A stretch of 64,000 bases of DNA from Salinibacterium sp. NG253 (GCF_015864945.1 NZ_JADYWF010000001.1:1488378-1552377), one strand, 5' to 3'; counted from the first letter of the stretch, positions 41,791 to 51,485 are shown. A program made the numbers and translations. Notes: generated from the sequence alone by a model not told the origin.

Positions 41791-43272
41791 TCAGGCGTCG
41801 ATTGAGTCGATAATCGATTCGTAGGTCGCGGGCTTGGTGCGCTTGAGGATGACTGCCTGAACCAGACCGACGGCGGGAGCGATCACGATCAGCAGCAGGA
41901 GCAGCACACTCATTGCGCCGAAGACGGGGGCTCCCTCGGCATTGACGTCTCCGACCATGATCGGGAAGTACGCGATGATGATCGCGGCGCTGGCGATGAG
42001 ACCTACTAGGCCCAGCACCGGTGCCAGCTTGGTGTTCCACACTCGTGTGTCGCTCTTCGTGCTGGCGAAGTACACAATGACCGCGACACTCGTGAGAGCC
42101 ATCAGAATCGCGATGGCTAGCGTTGCGACACCAGCGAACCACGTGAATACCTGGACCACGGGGTCGAGCCCAAGCACCGCAAAAAGAGTGATCAGGGTGC
42201 CGGCTGTTACGGTCTGCACGAGAGAAGACAGGTGCGGCGACAGGTGCTTGGAGTGCACTGAGGCGAGACGTTCCGGAAGCACACCCGTGTTTGACATCGA
42301 GTGCTGGTAACGCGTGATGACGTTATGGAACGAGAGCACACACGCGAACATTGCCGTGATCAGCAGGATGTTGACGATGATCTCGCCCGCGACACCGAGG
42401 TACTGCGCCACGGTGACCAGAATCATGGCGCCAGGATCTTGGGCCGCGACATCCACCACATTTTCTGGGCCCCACGCCATCACGATCGCCCAGCTGGCGA
42501 CCGTGTAAAACACACCAACGCCGATGACGGCGCTGTAGGTGGCGATGGGGATGGTGCGGTCAGGGTCTTTTGCTTCGTCACGGAACACCGCGGTCGCTTC
42601 GAAGCCGATGAAGGCGGCAATGGCGAACATGAGGCCGACGCCCGGCGAACCGCTGACGATGTTGGTCGGGTAGAAGGGCTCGAGAGTGAGCCCCTCCGCA
42701 CCGCCCGAAGCGACAACCGCAATCACGAGCGCGATGACGATGCCGACCTCAGAAACGAGGAAGACCGCAAGCACCTTGGACGAGAGATCGATGTGGCGAT
42801 AGCCGAGCACACCGACAACGGCAACGACGAGGAGCGAGAAAACCCACCACGGAATCTCCGGGCCGCCCAACGACATCGCCGTCACGCTGAGGATGTAACC
42901 GACATAGCCGTGCACCGACACCTGAATGGCGGTGTACGTGAGCATCGCAAGCCACGCACTCGCCAGCCCAGCCGGGCGGCCCAGGCCGTAGCCGACATAC
43001 GTGAAGAATGCCCCCGGCTTCGGAACGTGACGGGCCATGGCAGAGAGGCCGACAGCGAAGAGCAGCAATACGACGCCAGAGATGACATACATGCTCGGAA
43101 AGCCGACACCGTTGCCGATGAGGATGCCCAGCGGCACCGCCCCTCCGACCACAGTGAGCGGTGATGCAGCGGCAACAACCATGAAGACAATCGCGGCGAC
43201 TCCGAGCTTTCCGGAGAGTTTTGGCTTAGCCAAGGTGTCTGTAGCTGTTGGGGGTGTTCCAGTGGCGGTCAT
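41791..43272 (-). CDS. APC family amino acid/amine permease
   Basis: A 493-residue carrier with about twelve helices. The opening GVAAIVFMVVAAASPLTVVGGAVPLGI and the segment FIGFEATAVFRDEAKDPDRTIPIATYSAVIGVGVFY mark the APC superfamily. It is upstream of the amine oxidase on the same strand, so it probably imports its amine substrate. It is divergent from a second APC permease at 43493; inverted repeats lie between them. Confidence 0.92.
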   Translation of the reverse strand: MTATGTPPTATDTLAKPKLSGKLGVAAIVFMVVAAASPLTVVGGAVPLGILIGNGVGFPSMYVISGVVLLLFAVGLSAMARHVPKPGAFFTYVGYGLGRPAGLASAWLAMLTYTAIQVSVHGYVGYILSVTAMSLGGPEIPWWVFSLLVVAVVGVLGYRHIDLSSKVLAVFLVSEVGIVIALVIAVVASGGAEGLTLEPFYPTNIVSGSPGVGLMFAIAAFIGFEATAVFRDEAKDPDRTIPIATYSAVIGVGVFYTVASWAIVMAWGPENVVDVAAQDPGAMILVTVAQYLGVAGEIIVNILLITAMFACVLSFHNVITRYQHSMSNTGVLPERLASVHSKHLSPHLSSLVQTVTAGTLITLFAVLGLDPVVQVFTWFAGVATLAIAILMALTSVAVIVYFASTKSDTRVWNTKLAPVLGLVGLIASAAIIIAYFPIMVGDVNAEGAPVFGAMSVLLLLLIVIAPAVGLVQAVILKRTKPATYESIIDSIDA

Positions 43273-43374
43273 TGCTGTCGTCCAATCAAACGGGAGAGGG
43301 GAATGGTCGTAAAGACACTCTGCCGAGGCCGGATTGCGCCGCTGTCACCGCGCGGTAAAAACATCCGTCGCGTG

Positions 43375-43483
43375 AATGAGACGAGTTTCTGGTGCTGTCT
43401 CATTTGGGCTTACCTGCCGGAAACATTTCGGTCTCGCCGCTGTAATCGACCACCGCTAGAGTCGTCGAATCTCGGCACTCTAG
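43375..43483. promoter_or_regulatory. Two inverted repeats with 14-bp spacers between divergent permeases
   Basis: AATGAGAC (43375-43382) and GTCTCATT (43397-43404) form perfect 8-bp arms. CTAGAGT (43456-43462) and ACTCTAG (43477-43483) form 7-bp arms. Both spacers are 14 bp. The second ends ten bases before the permease start and includes TAGAGT, a possible -10. The IclR-type regulator at 45018 is a likely binder of one of them. Confidence 0.5.
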
Positions 43484-43492
43484 GAGCACGCG

Positions 43493-45025
43493 ATGTCAGC
43501 ACTTGAACGCGCGATCGCGCAGCGCCACCCGGTTCATGGTTTTAGCCGCGAGTCACCGCTTCACGGCCTCGATCGCCGCAGCATCGGTTTCGTCGAGGTG
43601 CTTGCTCAATCGGTATCGGCCATTGCCCCGGCGGCAGCCGCCACCACTATGCCGCTGCTGGTCGCGAGCATCGCGGGATCAGCCACCGTCTTCTCGATCG
43701 CTACCGCCGGTCTTCTCGCTCTCCTTATCGCCTTCACCGTCAACCAATTCACGCGCCGGATGGCCGCCACTGGATCGCTCTACACCTTTGTGGCCAAAGG
43801 CTTCGGCACTGACCGCGCGGGTACAACCGCGACTCTGGCAACAAGTGTTGGCATGCTCATTGGCTACAGCTTCATCGCAATGTTCGCTTTGGCCGGAGGC
43901 ACCTACTACGTGTCGATCGTTCTCGCGAGAGTCATTCCGGACCTCATCGGCTCACCGCTCGCGACGGGCGGGATCATGGTGGTGCTGGCCAGCATTGTGC
44001 TGCTGGTTCTCGCCCGCGGCATCCGGCTCTCCTCAAGAGTGACGCTCATGGTGGAGACGCTCTCGGTCGCGGTGCTGCTCATCCTTATCGTTGCGCTCTT
44101 GATTCAGATTGGGCCTCACACGGACTGGTCAGCGGTCACTCGTCAGTCCTTCGCAGGTTCGACTGGGTCATTTTCTGGAATCGCAGTCGGCGCGGTGTTA
44201 GCGCTCACCGCCTATGTGGGTTTCGAAAGTTCAGCCGCTCTGGGCGTCGAGGTGCGACGCCCGTTTAGAAACATCCCGCGCGCGCTGGTCTGGACCGTGC
44301 TGGGCTCTCTCCTCTTTTACTTACTCGCCGCGACCGCTCAAGTGATGGGCTTCGAGGTGCTCGGAGCCGACTTCAGCCAGAGTACGTCGCCGGTCAACGA
44401 ATTAGCAGAAGGATTCGGGCTTGGCTCCTTTGCCCTTGTTCTCGATATCGGAATCGCGGCATCGTTTCTCGCCTGCACTATCGCGTCAACCACCGCGCTC
44501 GCTCGAGTGCTCTTCTCGTTGAGCCGCGACGGAATTTTGCCGCGCCGGCTCGGCTCCACTCATCCGAAACTCCACACACCGCTCTTTGCAATCGGAGTTT
44601 CGTTGCTCGCCGTGACCGTCGTGCCGCTGGCGTTCGTGCTCGCTGGTGCTGGCATCTGGAACACCATGCAACTGCTGCTGGTCGTCGCTGCGGCGGGCTA
44701 CATTACGGCCTACATCATGGTGTGTTTCGCCGCCCCCGCGTTCTTGAACCGCATCGGCGAGCTCAGCATCCGACCGCTGCTCACCGCACTAGTTGCCGGC
44801 CTTTCGCTGACCATCGCTTTCGTCACCTACCTCGCCGTTGAAGTAGCCGGAGAACGTGCACTCGCCGTCGCACTCTATGTGGCAGTCATGAGCCTGGGCA
44901 CTGCCGTTCTGCTGCTGAGAGTTCGCAAGAATCCACGCCTCGCCCTCACAATCGGCAACTACGACGAACCCACCGTGATCGATGTACTCGGCGGCACCAC
45001 ACAGGCGAAGCAGGCGAGTGACTGA
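43493..45025 (+). CDS. APC family permease
   Basis: A 510-residue carrier with twelve helices. It shows GFVEVLAQSVSAIAPAAAATTMPLL at the N-terminus, GSLYTFVAKGFG after helix 2 and the central YVGFESSAALGVEVRRPFRNIPRAL. AGGAG precedes ATG 43493. The stop overlaps the IclR start by eight bases, so the regulator is part of the same transcript. It is likely a second amine or amino acid importer of the amine-oxidase cluster. Confidence 0.92.
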   Translation: MSALERAIAQRHPVHGFSRESPLHGLDRRSIGFVEVLAQSVSAIAPAAAATTMPLLVASIAGSATVFSIATAGLLALLIAFTVNQFTRRMAATGSLYTFVAKGFGTDRAGTTATLATSVGMLIGYSFIAMFALAGGTYYVSIVLARVIPDLIGSPLATGGIMVVLASIVLLVLARGIRLSSRVTLMVETLSVAVLLILIVALLIQIGPHTDWSAVTRQSFAGSTGSFSGIAVGAVLALTAYVGFESSAALGVEVRRPFRNIPRALVWTVLGSLLFYLLAATAQVMGFEVLGADFSQSTSPVNELAEGFGLGSFALVLDIGIAASFLACTIASTTALARVLFSLSRDGILPRRLGSTHPKLHTPLFAIGVSLLAVTVVPLAFVLAGAGIWNTMQLLLVVAAAGYITAYIMVCFAAPAFLNRIGELSIRPLLTALVAGLSLTIAFVTYLAVEVAGERALAVALYVAVMSLGTAVLLLRVRKNPRLALTIGNYDEPTVIDVLGGTTQAKQASD

Positions 45026-45785
45026 ATCGACCCCGCCCGCAGTGCCCGAGGCGACGCGCAAGCGTGGAGCCGTCGATGGTCTGCGCGCACGCCAACCCGC
45101 TGCGGTGCACAGCGCGCTGGGGGTTCTTGAGTCGGTAGCCCAACACGGCGCGGGAGTCAGCGCTCGCGAAATCTGCGAAGCCCTCGATCTGCCCCGCGCC
45201 ACCACCTACCGCCTGCTCAACCTTCTCGTGCAAGACGAATACTTGGTGCGCACCCCCGACCTCCGTGGCTTCGCGCTCGGCAGCAAACTGGAACAGTTTG
45301 GCCGCGCAGTGATGCCCACAGCTCCCCCGCGCGCCGCCCGCGAGATCATCAACGAGCTTCGCGGCAGCATCCGGGCCGGTGTTCATCTTGTGCGCTACGA
45401 CGCCACGCACATCGTGCTCAGCGACATCGATCCAGACTTTCCACTCAGCCACCCCGAACGCATCAGCAGAGAGCTCGACTGCTCAGCAATGGGCCGCCTC
45501 TTGCTCACCGAACTCGGCCACGACGGCCACCCCTCGTGGGCTGTCGTGCGCCCCGCGTCAAGCATCCACGCCATTACTGAACACGTCACCCGCAGCGGCT
45601 ACGCGATGCAGAACGGGGAACTGCAACCAGGGCACGGATGCATCGCCGTAGCCATCCGCGACGATCACGATGTGCTCGTGGCTGGCCTCGCCGTCTCGAT
45701 GCCCGGAGTGCGCGTCGAGAACCCTGCCAAGATCGTCGACTCCCTCAGGGAAGCCGCGCAGGGGTTGGCGCCGCTGTTGTCATGA
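45018..45785 (+). CDS. IclR family transcriptional regulator
   Basis: A 255-residue regulator. The winged helix (about 25-90) has VHSALGVLESVAQHGAGVSAREICEALDLPRATTYRLLNLL. The GAF-like effector domain (about 110-250) has DCSAMGRLLLTEL and the family cysteine in GCIAVAIRD. GTG 45018 overlaps the permease stop. IclR proteins usually respond to carboxylic or aromatic acids, which fits the acid that would come from amine oxidation. It is a likely local regulator of the amine cluster. Confidence 0.9.
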   Translation: MTESTPPAVPEATRKRGAVDGLRARQPAAVHSALGVLESVAQHGAGVSAREICEALDLPRATTYRLLNLLVQDEYLVRTPDLRGFALGSKLEQFGRAVMPTAPPRAAREIINELRGSIRAGVHLVRYDATHIVLSDIDPDFPLSHPERISRELDCSAMGRLLLTELGHDGHPSWAVVRPASSIHAITEHVTRSGYAMQNGELQPGHGCIAVAIRDDHDVLVAGLAVSMPGVRVENPAKIVDSLREAAQGLAPLLS

Positions 45786-45872
45786 AATGCGTGTGCAGCC
45801 TAATAAGCGGTTAAGTTCTAGCGCTAATTGCAATTCGTTTGGTCGCGGATGCCATTTCGATCGGAGCACTCT

Positions 45873-46067
45873 ATGGAATCCACTTTTAGCGAACAGTACG
45901 CAGAGATCGTTCTCCGTGCGAAGAAATCGGCCCGGGCTTATCTGTGTGACGGAGAGTTCGACCACGACGGTATCGACCTCGTGCTCAATTCGATTCTGCG
46001 CTCAGAAGTTGCCGAACACTGTGGGCCACTGGGATACGCCCGCAGGGCGATCGAGTGGGGCGGCTAA
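45873..46067 (+). CDS. Hypothetical small protein, 64 aa
   Basis: A short acidic, mainly helical protein starting at ATG 45873, with GGAG (45861-45864) eight bases upstream. It begins ESTFSEQYAEIVLRAKKSARAYL. I do not recognise it. Its TAA overlaps the stop of the TPR gene on the other strand. The clear ribosome-binding site and codon use support a real gene. Confidence 0.55.
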   Translation: MESTFSEQYAEIVLRAKKSARAYLCDGEFDHDGIDLVLNSILRSEVAEHCGPLGYARRAIEWGG

Positions 46068-46576
46068 GCCGAAAGCTCCGGCCGCTTCTTTTCCAAGGAA
46101 CGGATGTACGCCGCATTCCCGCTGATCGCCGCCTTGTACCGGTCGATGTCGGGAGAAGGAACGAACTCCACCACTAGATCGAGGAGCGCTGCGACGGCCG
46201 CATCATGCCGCCCGGCGGCGTGCAACGTAATCGCCTCAAAAGCACCCAGCGCAGGGGACTCCGGGAATGCGCTGCGTGCTGTCGCAAACACCTCCCGGGA
46301 TTTGTCGTATTCGCCTAGGTTTCTGAGCGTCGAGCCGTACTGAACGTAGCAACGGCGGAGCAAATCACCCTCCAGCCCAGCGGCGAGAGCGCCCTCATAA
46401 AAACCCCGGGCTGTTTCTTCCTGGCCAGCCGTGTCATACGCCCCTCCCAGCTCATAGAGCACTCGAGCGTTCTGGGAATGCGAGGCGTAGAGGGGAAGCA
46501 ACGAATCTATTGTTGGCTGCATGTTTTCCCGGTCCCTGGCGGCGAAGATCCGGTCAAGCTCATCGTCTAGATTCAT
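46064..46576 (-). CDS. Tetratricopeptide repeat protein (TPR_5 type)
   Basis: A 170-residue helical-repeat protein. Repeats such as VLYELGGAYDTAGQEETARGFYEGALAAG and YGSTLRNLGEYDKSREVFATARSAFP have the TPR spacing of small and large residues. It matches the group of about 160-residue TPR proteins with an N-terminal LDRIFAARD stretch. It should be a protein-protein adapter in the cytoplasm; partners are unknown. I chose ATG 46576; a longer frame upstream would overlap the SRPBCC gene. Confidence 0.8.
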   Translation of the reverse strand: MNLDDELDRIFAARDRENMQPTIDSLLPLYASHSQNARVLYELGGAYDTAGQEETARGFYEGALAAGLEGDLLRRCYVQYGSTLRNLGEYDKSREVFATARSAFPESPALGAFEAITLHAAGRHDAAVAALLDLVVEFVPSPDIDRYKAAISGNAAYIRSLEKKRPELSA

Positions 46577-46631
46577 GCCGCACAGTCTGCCACGGGCGCT
46601 CTCGGCAGGAGACTTGGCCGATGGTTTTTGG

Positions 46632-47144
46632 TTAGTGAAGGCCAGCCGCCATTTCCCGATAGATGGTGGAGAGCTCTGTCGCGCGAGCGCCCCAGTCCAA
46701 TGTTTCGCGACCTTCAAGATAGGCGGCGAGATCCTCGATATGGGTTTGCCAGCCTGCTCCGTGGTGATGGTAGATATCGAGCGGCAGGCCAGACTCCTCG
46801 ACGATTAGCCTCGTGCCGGCCGGTTCCTCAACCAGCGTGACGTCAATCACGCCGGGTGCGTCGTCATCCGACCAGGTCGTTATTCGCAAGTGTCGGGGTG
46901 ACTCGCAAATGTCAACGCGGCCGGATCCTTCCCAGCCGCTGGTAAACGTGGCGCTGAACTCTCCACCAATGGTGAGATCGCCATCCACAGTCACGATCCA
47001 ACGCGCGAGTCGGCTTGGCTCGGTAACTGCGGACCACAGGTCGTCGATGTTCGTCGCATAGACGTCCTCAACGTGAACGACGCCTGCGCCGTTCTCCTTC
47101 CGCAAACTGCCCAGAATTTTTGTGACTCCGGATCCTTCAGGCAT
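46632..47144 (-). CDS. SRPBCC family protein (AHSA1-like)
   Basis: A 170-residue START/Bet-v-1-fold protein. VEDVYATNIDDLWSAVTEPSRLARWI and VTLVEEPAGTRLIVEESGLP are typical of AHSA1-like bacterial members, which bind hydrophobic ligands. Its start overlaps the ArsR gene end by eight bases. ArsR-AHSA1 pairs are common in Gram-positive bacteria; the function is mostly unknown. Confidence 0.88.
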   Translation of the reverse strand: MPEGSGVTKILGSLRKENGAGVVHVEDVYATNIDDLWSAVTEPSRLARWIVTVDGDLTIGGEFSATFTSGWEGSGRVDICESPRHLRITTWSDDDAPGVIDVTLVEEPAGTRLIVEESGLPLDIYHHHGAGWQTHIEDLAAYLEGRETLDWGARATELSTIYREMAAGLH

Positions 47145-47490
47145 CGCTATTCCCTTTTTTCTCGTTTACCGCGAGCGACTTCTCTTTTTTGCCGCGTGCG
47201 ACCTCAGTGTGGAGCGCGTCGAGGCGGTGCTCCCACAGCGCGCGATATTCCTCCAGCCACTCGTCAAGCTCCTGGAGCGGCTCGGGACGCAGCGAGTAGA
47301 TGCGATGCTGTGCCTCGCTGTGAACATCCACTAGCCCAACTTCGCGCAAGACCCTGAGATGTCGAGAAACACCGGGGCGCGCGATCGGAAGAAGCGCTGC
47401 GAGCTCGGTGACATTCGTGGGGCCCAATCGAAGTCGGGCGAGCAAAGTGCGGCGGCTTTCGTCGGAGATCGCTTGCAGCATCGTGTCCAT
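47137..47490 (-). CDS. ArsR family transcriptional regulator
   Basis: A 117-residue winged-helix repressor: ISDESRRTLLARLRLGPTNVTELAALLPIARPGVSRHLRVLREVGLVDV, then YSLRPEPLQELDEWLEEYRALWEHRLDALH. There are no metal-binding cysteines, so it is not a classic metal sensor. ATG 47490 is six bases after TACCTT (47497-47502), so it is probably leaderless. An inverted repeat covers this -10. It is co-transcribed with the SRPBCC gene. Confidence 0.9.
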   Translation of the reverse strand: MDTMLQAISDESRRTLLARLRLGPTNVTELAALLPIARPGVSRHLRVLREVGLVDVHSEAQHRIYSLRPEPLQELDEWLEEYRALWEHRLDALHTEVARGKKEKSLAVNEKKGNSDA

Positions 47491-47499
47491 GCGCTGAAG

Positions 47500-47515
47500 G
47501 TACCACAGTGGGTAC
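47500..47515. promoter_or_regulatory. Operator-like repeat overlapping the arsR -10
   Basis: GTACC (47500-47504) and GGTAC (47511-47515) form an inverted repeat with a 6-bp centre. It overlaps the putative -10 TACCTT of the leaderless ArsR gene, a good place for autorepression. Confidence 0.45.
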
Positions 47516-47718
47516 GTACACGCTAGGTTACACGTCGGCTTTGTCCGCCAGCAACCGCTCCTCCTTGCTTGCAGCGGCGAAGGCGGCACCATGAAGCACT
47601 CAGGAGCCGGGCGTAGCCTGAAAGGGTCCTGGTGGTTGCCTGATCGGCACCGTCCGGGCTCCGGGCCAACGACGCCAACTTGGCGATCACCATGCCCGAA
47701 TCAGGAATGAGAAATACC

Positions 47719-48504
47719 ATGACCGTTTCACAGAAAGTCGCGCTCGTAACCGGAGCTGGACAAGGAATCGGACGGGGTATCGCACTCCGGCTCGCCCACG
47801 ACGGCTTCGATGTTGCCGTTGCCGACCTCGACTTCCAGGCAGAAAAGGGAGCCGGTGTTGTCGCAGAAATCGAAGCCCTCGGACGCAAGGCAGTGTTCGT
47901 CACCGCTGATGTCTCCAAGCGCGACGACGTGTTCGCTGCCGTCGACGCCGCGGCCGAAAAGCTTGGCGGGTTCGACGTGATCGTCAACAACGCCGGCATC
48001 GCACAAGTCACCCCCATGCTCGAGATCACCGAAGCAGAGCTGGAGAAGATTTTCAGCATCAACGTGAACAGCGTCGTCTGGGGAATCCAGGCCGCCGTCG
48101 CAAAATTTGATGAACTTGGTCACGCCGGCAAGATTGTCAGCGCCGCATCCATCGCCGCCATTCAAGGCTTCCCCATCCTCGGCGCGTACTCGGCATCGAA
48201 GTTCGCCGTGCGTGGCATCACTCAGGCTGCCGCCCAAGAACTCGCACCCCGCGGCATCACGGTCAACGCCTACGCTCCCGGCATCGTCGGAACCGGCATG
48301 TGGGACCTGATCGACGAAAAGCTCAGCGCCATCAACGGCAAGCCACGCGGCCAGAACCTCAAGGAGAACGTCGAGGGCATCGCGCTCGGCCGCATCGAGA
48401 CCCCAGAGGATGTCGCGAAGGTTGTCTCGTTCTTCGCCGGCGCCGACTCCGACTACGTCACCGGCCAGGTGCTGCTCGTCGACGGCGGAATGCTCTACAA
48501 CTAG
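47719..48504 (+). CDS. Acetoin reductase/(S)-butanediol dehydrogenase-like SDR
   Basis: A 261-residue SDR. The cofactor site is VTGAGQGIGRGIALRLA, followed by NNAGIA, a catalytic serine in SAASIAA and YSASKFAVRG. The VTPMLEITEAELEKIFSINVNSVVWGIQAA segment and the GIVGTGMWDLIDEKL loop are typical of diacetyl/acetoin reductases (BudC type). It would interconvert diacetyl, acetoin and 2,3-butanediol with NADH. I chose ATG 47719. A hairpin follows the gene. Confidence 0.9.
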   Translation: MTVSQKVALVTGAGQGIGRGIALRLAHDGFDVAVADLDFQAEKGAGVVAEIEALGRKAVFVTADVSKRDDVFAAVDAAAEKLGGFDVIVNNAGIAQVTPMLEITEAELEKIFSINVNSVVWGIQAAVAKFDELGHAGKIVSAASIAAIQGFPILGAYSASKFAVRGITQAAAQELAPRGITVNAYAPGIVGTGMWDLIDEKLSAINGKPRGQNLKENVEGIALGRIETPEDVAKVVSFFAGADSDYVTGQVLLVDGGMLYN

Positions 48505-48514
48505 CCGCCACCAA

Positions 48515-48573
48515 TGCCATCCGGCCACCGCAGCCGAACCCTACGGCGTTCGCACCTCTGGCGCCGGATGGCA
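48515..48573. terminator. Hairpin after the acetoin reductase-like gene
   Basis: TGCCATCCGGC (48515-48525) pairs perfectly with GCCGGATGGCA (48563-48573), with a 37-base loop, beginning 11 bases after the stop. It has no T-run and carries the GGATG motif that is frequent in this genome. Confidence 0.45.
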
Positions 48574-48690
48574 CTGTGGTCTCTCTGGACTCAACCGCGA
48601 TTCCCGCGGCTACACAGACCGGACCGAGCCAGCTACTTGGCTTTACGCCCGACCACGATCCCGGCATTGAGCAGCAGATAATATTGCACG

Positions 48691-49086
48691 ATGAGCGGAC
48701 CTGAGGGCGCGTGGGGAGCGGTACTCGAAACGATGTCGTGGGTCGGACTCGTCCCCGGCATCCCGCTGCTCCTTCTCGGCTGGATTCTCGCTCTGCGAGC
48801 ATGCAAGTGGGTCGCGACCACTGCCGAGGTTTTCGAGGCCGGCGGCTTTCAAGGCTTTCGCTGGTCCGATGGCGATGGCAGGCAGTACTCCATCCTTCAC
48901 GAACCATCCGAAGTTCCGATGATGGATGTGGGCGCCCGAGTAGGGCTGTACTACGACCAGTGCCATCCCTCTCGGTGGAGTCTCGCGCGGCCCCGCCGCA
49001 CGAACGCCGCCATCCTCATCGGCTCGATCCTCACCGGAATCGGCCTCTTGAGCATCGTTGCGGGATTCATTCTGATGGCGTTGTGA
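48691..49086 (+). CDS. DUF3592-like membrane protein
   Basis: A 131-residue protein with an N-terminal membrane helix (LVPGIPLLLLGWILALRA), a soluble beta-rich middle with DGRQYSILHEPSEVP and VGARVGLYYDQCHPSRWSL, and a last helix (AILIGSILTGIGLLSIVAGFI). This plan is that of DUF3592-like proteins of unknown role. TAATAT (48679-48684) lies six bases before ATG 48691, so the message is probably leaderless. Confidence 0.78.
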   Translation: MSGPEGAWGAVLETMSWVGLVPGIPLLLLGWILALRACKWVATTAEVFEAGGFQGFRWSDGDGRQYSILHEPSEVPMMDVGARVGLYYDQCHPSRWSLARPRRTNAAILIGSILTGIGLLSIVAGFILMAL

Positions 49087-49114
49087 CGCGCTGAAGCGCG
49101 CCCGCACACCTAGG

Positions 49115-49124
49115 TAGACTGGAG
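49115..49124 (+). promoter_or_regulatory. purL promoter element shared with purS
   Basis: TAGACTGGAG is identical to the sequence at 21006-21015 before purS. TAGACT is a good actinobacterial -10, and GGAG would fall at the start of the transcript. Confidence 0.45.
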
Positions 49125-49175
49125 GCGGCCGGCGTGAGCACCCCGGCATCCACAATCTTCTGGGAGAAGCCCCTC

Positions 49176-51485
49176 GTGACTGACGTCTCAACCAATTCCC
49201 GCCAGCATGTTGCCGACACGGTGTCAAACGCCGCCGCAACTCCCGAGAAAGTGCAGCCCTATGGCGCGCTTGGGTTGAAAGACGACGAGTACGCGAAGAT
49301 TCGCGAGATTCTGGGCCGCCGCCCCACGAGCGGCGAGCTTGCCATGTACTCCGTCATGTGGAGCGAGCACTGCTCCTACAAGTCCTCCAAGAACTATCTT
49401 CGCCAGTTTGGCAAGAAGGTCAGCGAGAACATGACCAAGAACCTCATGGTCGGCATGGGCGAAAACGCTGGCGTCATCGACGTTGGTGAGGGTTGGGCTG
49501 TGACTTTCAAGATCGAAAGCCACAACCACCCCAGCTACATCGAACCCTTCCAGGGCGCAGCAACCGGTGTTGGCGGAATCGTTCGCGACATCATCTCCAT
49601 GGGTGCCCGCCCCGTTGCCGTCATGGATGCGCTCCGCTTCGGCGCCATCGACAATCCCGACACCGCTCGCGTCGCCAAGGGTGTCGTGTCGGGCATCAGC
49701 TTCTACGGCAACTGCCTCGGCCTGCCCAACATCGGTGGCGAAACCTACTTCGACTCCGTCTACCAGGCCAACCCGCTCGTCAACGCACTGGCCGTTGGAG
49801 TGCTGCGCCACGAAGACCTGCACCTGGCTAACGCTCGCGGCGTGGGTAACAAGGTTGTGCTGTTCGGTGCCCGCACCGGTGGCGATGGCATCGGCGGAGC
49901 ATCCATCCTCGCCTCGGATTCGTTCAGTGAGGGCGGCCCCACCAAGCGCCCCGCCGTTCAGGTCGGCGACCCCTTCGCCGAGAAGGTGCTCATCGAGTGC
50001 TGCCTCGAACTCTTCCAGGGTGACCTTGTTGAGGGCATCCAAGACCTCGGCGCTGCCGGCATCAGCTGCGCAACGAGCGAGCTCGCCTCCAACGGTGACG
50101 GTGGCATGTTCATCGAACTCGAGAAGGTCTTGCTGCGAGACCCCACCCTCACGGCAGAAGAAATTCTGATGTCCGAGAGCCAAGAACGCATGATGGCGAT
50201 CGTGAAGCCCGAGAAGCTCGAGGGCTTCCTCAAGGTTGTTGAGAAGTGGGATGTCGAAACCAGTGTGCTTGGTGAAGTCACCGACACCGGCCGCCTCATC
50301 ATCAACTGGCACGACGAAGAAATCGTGAACGTCGAGCCGCGCACCGTCGCCATCGATGGCCCCGTCTACGACCGACCCGTCGTCTACCCCAAGTGGATTG
50401 ACAAGCTTCAGGCTGACACCGCCTCCGGTCTCGCCCGCCCCAAGGACGGCATCGAACTGCGCGACCAAATGCTGCAGCTGCTTGCGAGCCCGAACTTGGC
50501 CGACAAGAGCTGGATCACCGACCAGTACGACCGCTACGTTCTCGGCAACACCGCCTTGAGCTTCCCGGATGACGCCGGCATGGTGCGCATCGACGAAGAG
50601 AGCGGCCTCGGCTTCTCCGTCGCGACCGACGCCAATGGCCGCTTCTGCCAGCTCGACCCCTACGCCGGAGCCCAGATCGCTCTCGCTGAAGCCTTCCGCA
50701 ACGTTGCCGCCACCGGCGCCAACCCTGTCGCCGTCAGTGACTGCCTCAACTTTGGTAGCCCCGAGAACCCCGAAGTGATGTGGCAGTTCAGCCGCGCCGT
50801 TGAAGGTCTCGCCGACGCGTGCCTCGAGATGGAAATTCCTGTCACCGGCGGAAACGTCTCCTTCTACAACCAGACCGGCGATGTGCCCATCCACCCGACC
50901 CCCGTGGTCGCAGTGCTCGGCCTGATCCGTGACGTTGCTGAGCGCATCCCGAGCGGCTGGCAAGACGAAGGCAACAACATCTACCTGCTCGGCACCACCG
51001 CGCTTGAGCTCGACGGCTCGGCCTGGGCTGGCACCATCCACGATCACCTCGGTGGCCTGCCGCCGAAGGTCGACCTCGCTGCCGAGCGTCGCCTCGCCGA
51101 CCTCATCAAGGCTGGCAACGAGCAAAACATCATCGCCAGCGCCCACGACCTCGCCGACGGCGGACTCGCTCAAACCCTCGCCGAATCCGTCATGCGATTC
51201 GGCGTTGGCGCACGCGTCTGGTTGGGCGAACTGCTCGAGCGCGACGACATCGATGCCGCCACCGCACTCTTCAGCGAATCGACCGGCCGCATGGTCGTCT
51301 CGATCCCGCGCGAAGACGACGTGAAATTCCGCGGACTCTGCGAAGGCCGCGGCTACCCTGCCGTGCGCATCGGAGTCACGGATGCCGCCTCCCCCGCCCT
51401 CGAAATTCAGGACCAGTTCACCCTGACCCTCGAAGAGCTGCTCACGGCACACCGCGGAACGCTCGCGGAGGCCTTCGGCGCGTAA
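49176..51485 (+). CDS. purL: Phosphoribosylformylglycinamidine synthase subunit PurL
   Basis: A 769-residue synthase subunit that uses ATP and ammonia from PurQ to make FGAM. Diagnostic parts are [54 protein letters not shown] and [29 protein letters not shown] chose GTG 49176, with GGGAGAAG eight bases upstream; ATG/GTG 49134 would add 14 residues. It stands as a single gene; purS and purQ are at 21 kb and share the promoter element. Confidence 0.97.
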   Translation: MTDVSTNSRQHVADTVSNAAATPEKVQPYGALGLKDDEYAKIREILGRRPTSGELAMYSVMWSEHCSYKSSKNYLRQFGKKVSENMTKNLMVGMGENAGVIDVGEGWAVTFKIESHNHPSYIEPFQGAATGVGGIVRDIISMGARPVAVMDALRFGAIDNPDTARVAKGVVSGISFYGNCLGLPNIGGETYFDSVYQANPLVNALAVGVLRHEDLHLANARGVGNKVVLFGARTGGDGIGGASILASDSFSEGGPTKRPAVQVGDPFAEKVLIECCLELFQGDLVEGIQDLGAAGISCATSELASNGDGGMFIELEKVLLRDPTLTAEEILMSESQERMMAIVKPEKLEGFLKVVEKWDVETSVLGEVTDTGRLIINWHDEEIVNVEPRTVAIDGPVYDRPVVYPKWIDKLQADTASGLARPKDGIELRDQMLQLLASPNLADKSWITDQYDRYVLGNTALSFPDDAGMVRIDEESGLGFSVATDANGRFCQLDPYAGAQIALAEAFRNVAATGANPVAVSDCLNFGSPENPEVMWQFSRAVEGLADACLEMEIPVTGGNVSFYNQTGDVPIHPTPVVAVLGLIRDVAERIPSGWQDEGNNIYLLGTTALELDGSAWAGTIHDHLGGLPPKVDLAAERRLADLIKAGNEQNIIASAHDLADGGLAQTLAESVMRFGVGARVWLGELLERDDIDAATALFSESTGRMVVSIPREDDVKFRGLCEGRGYPAVRIGVTDAASPALEIQDQFTLTLEELLTAHRGTLAEAFGA

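Noticed and set aside
49224-51452. Open frame of 742 codons on the strand opposite purL
   Set aside because: It lies wholly antisense to a fully recognised purL gene. Long antisense frames are a usual by-product of codon bias in G+C-rich genes, and its translation matches no known pattern.
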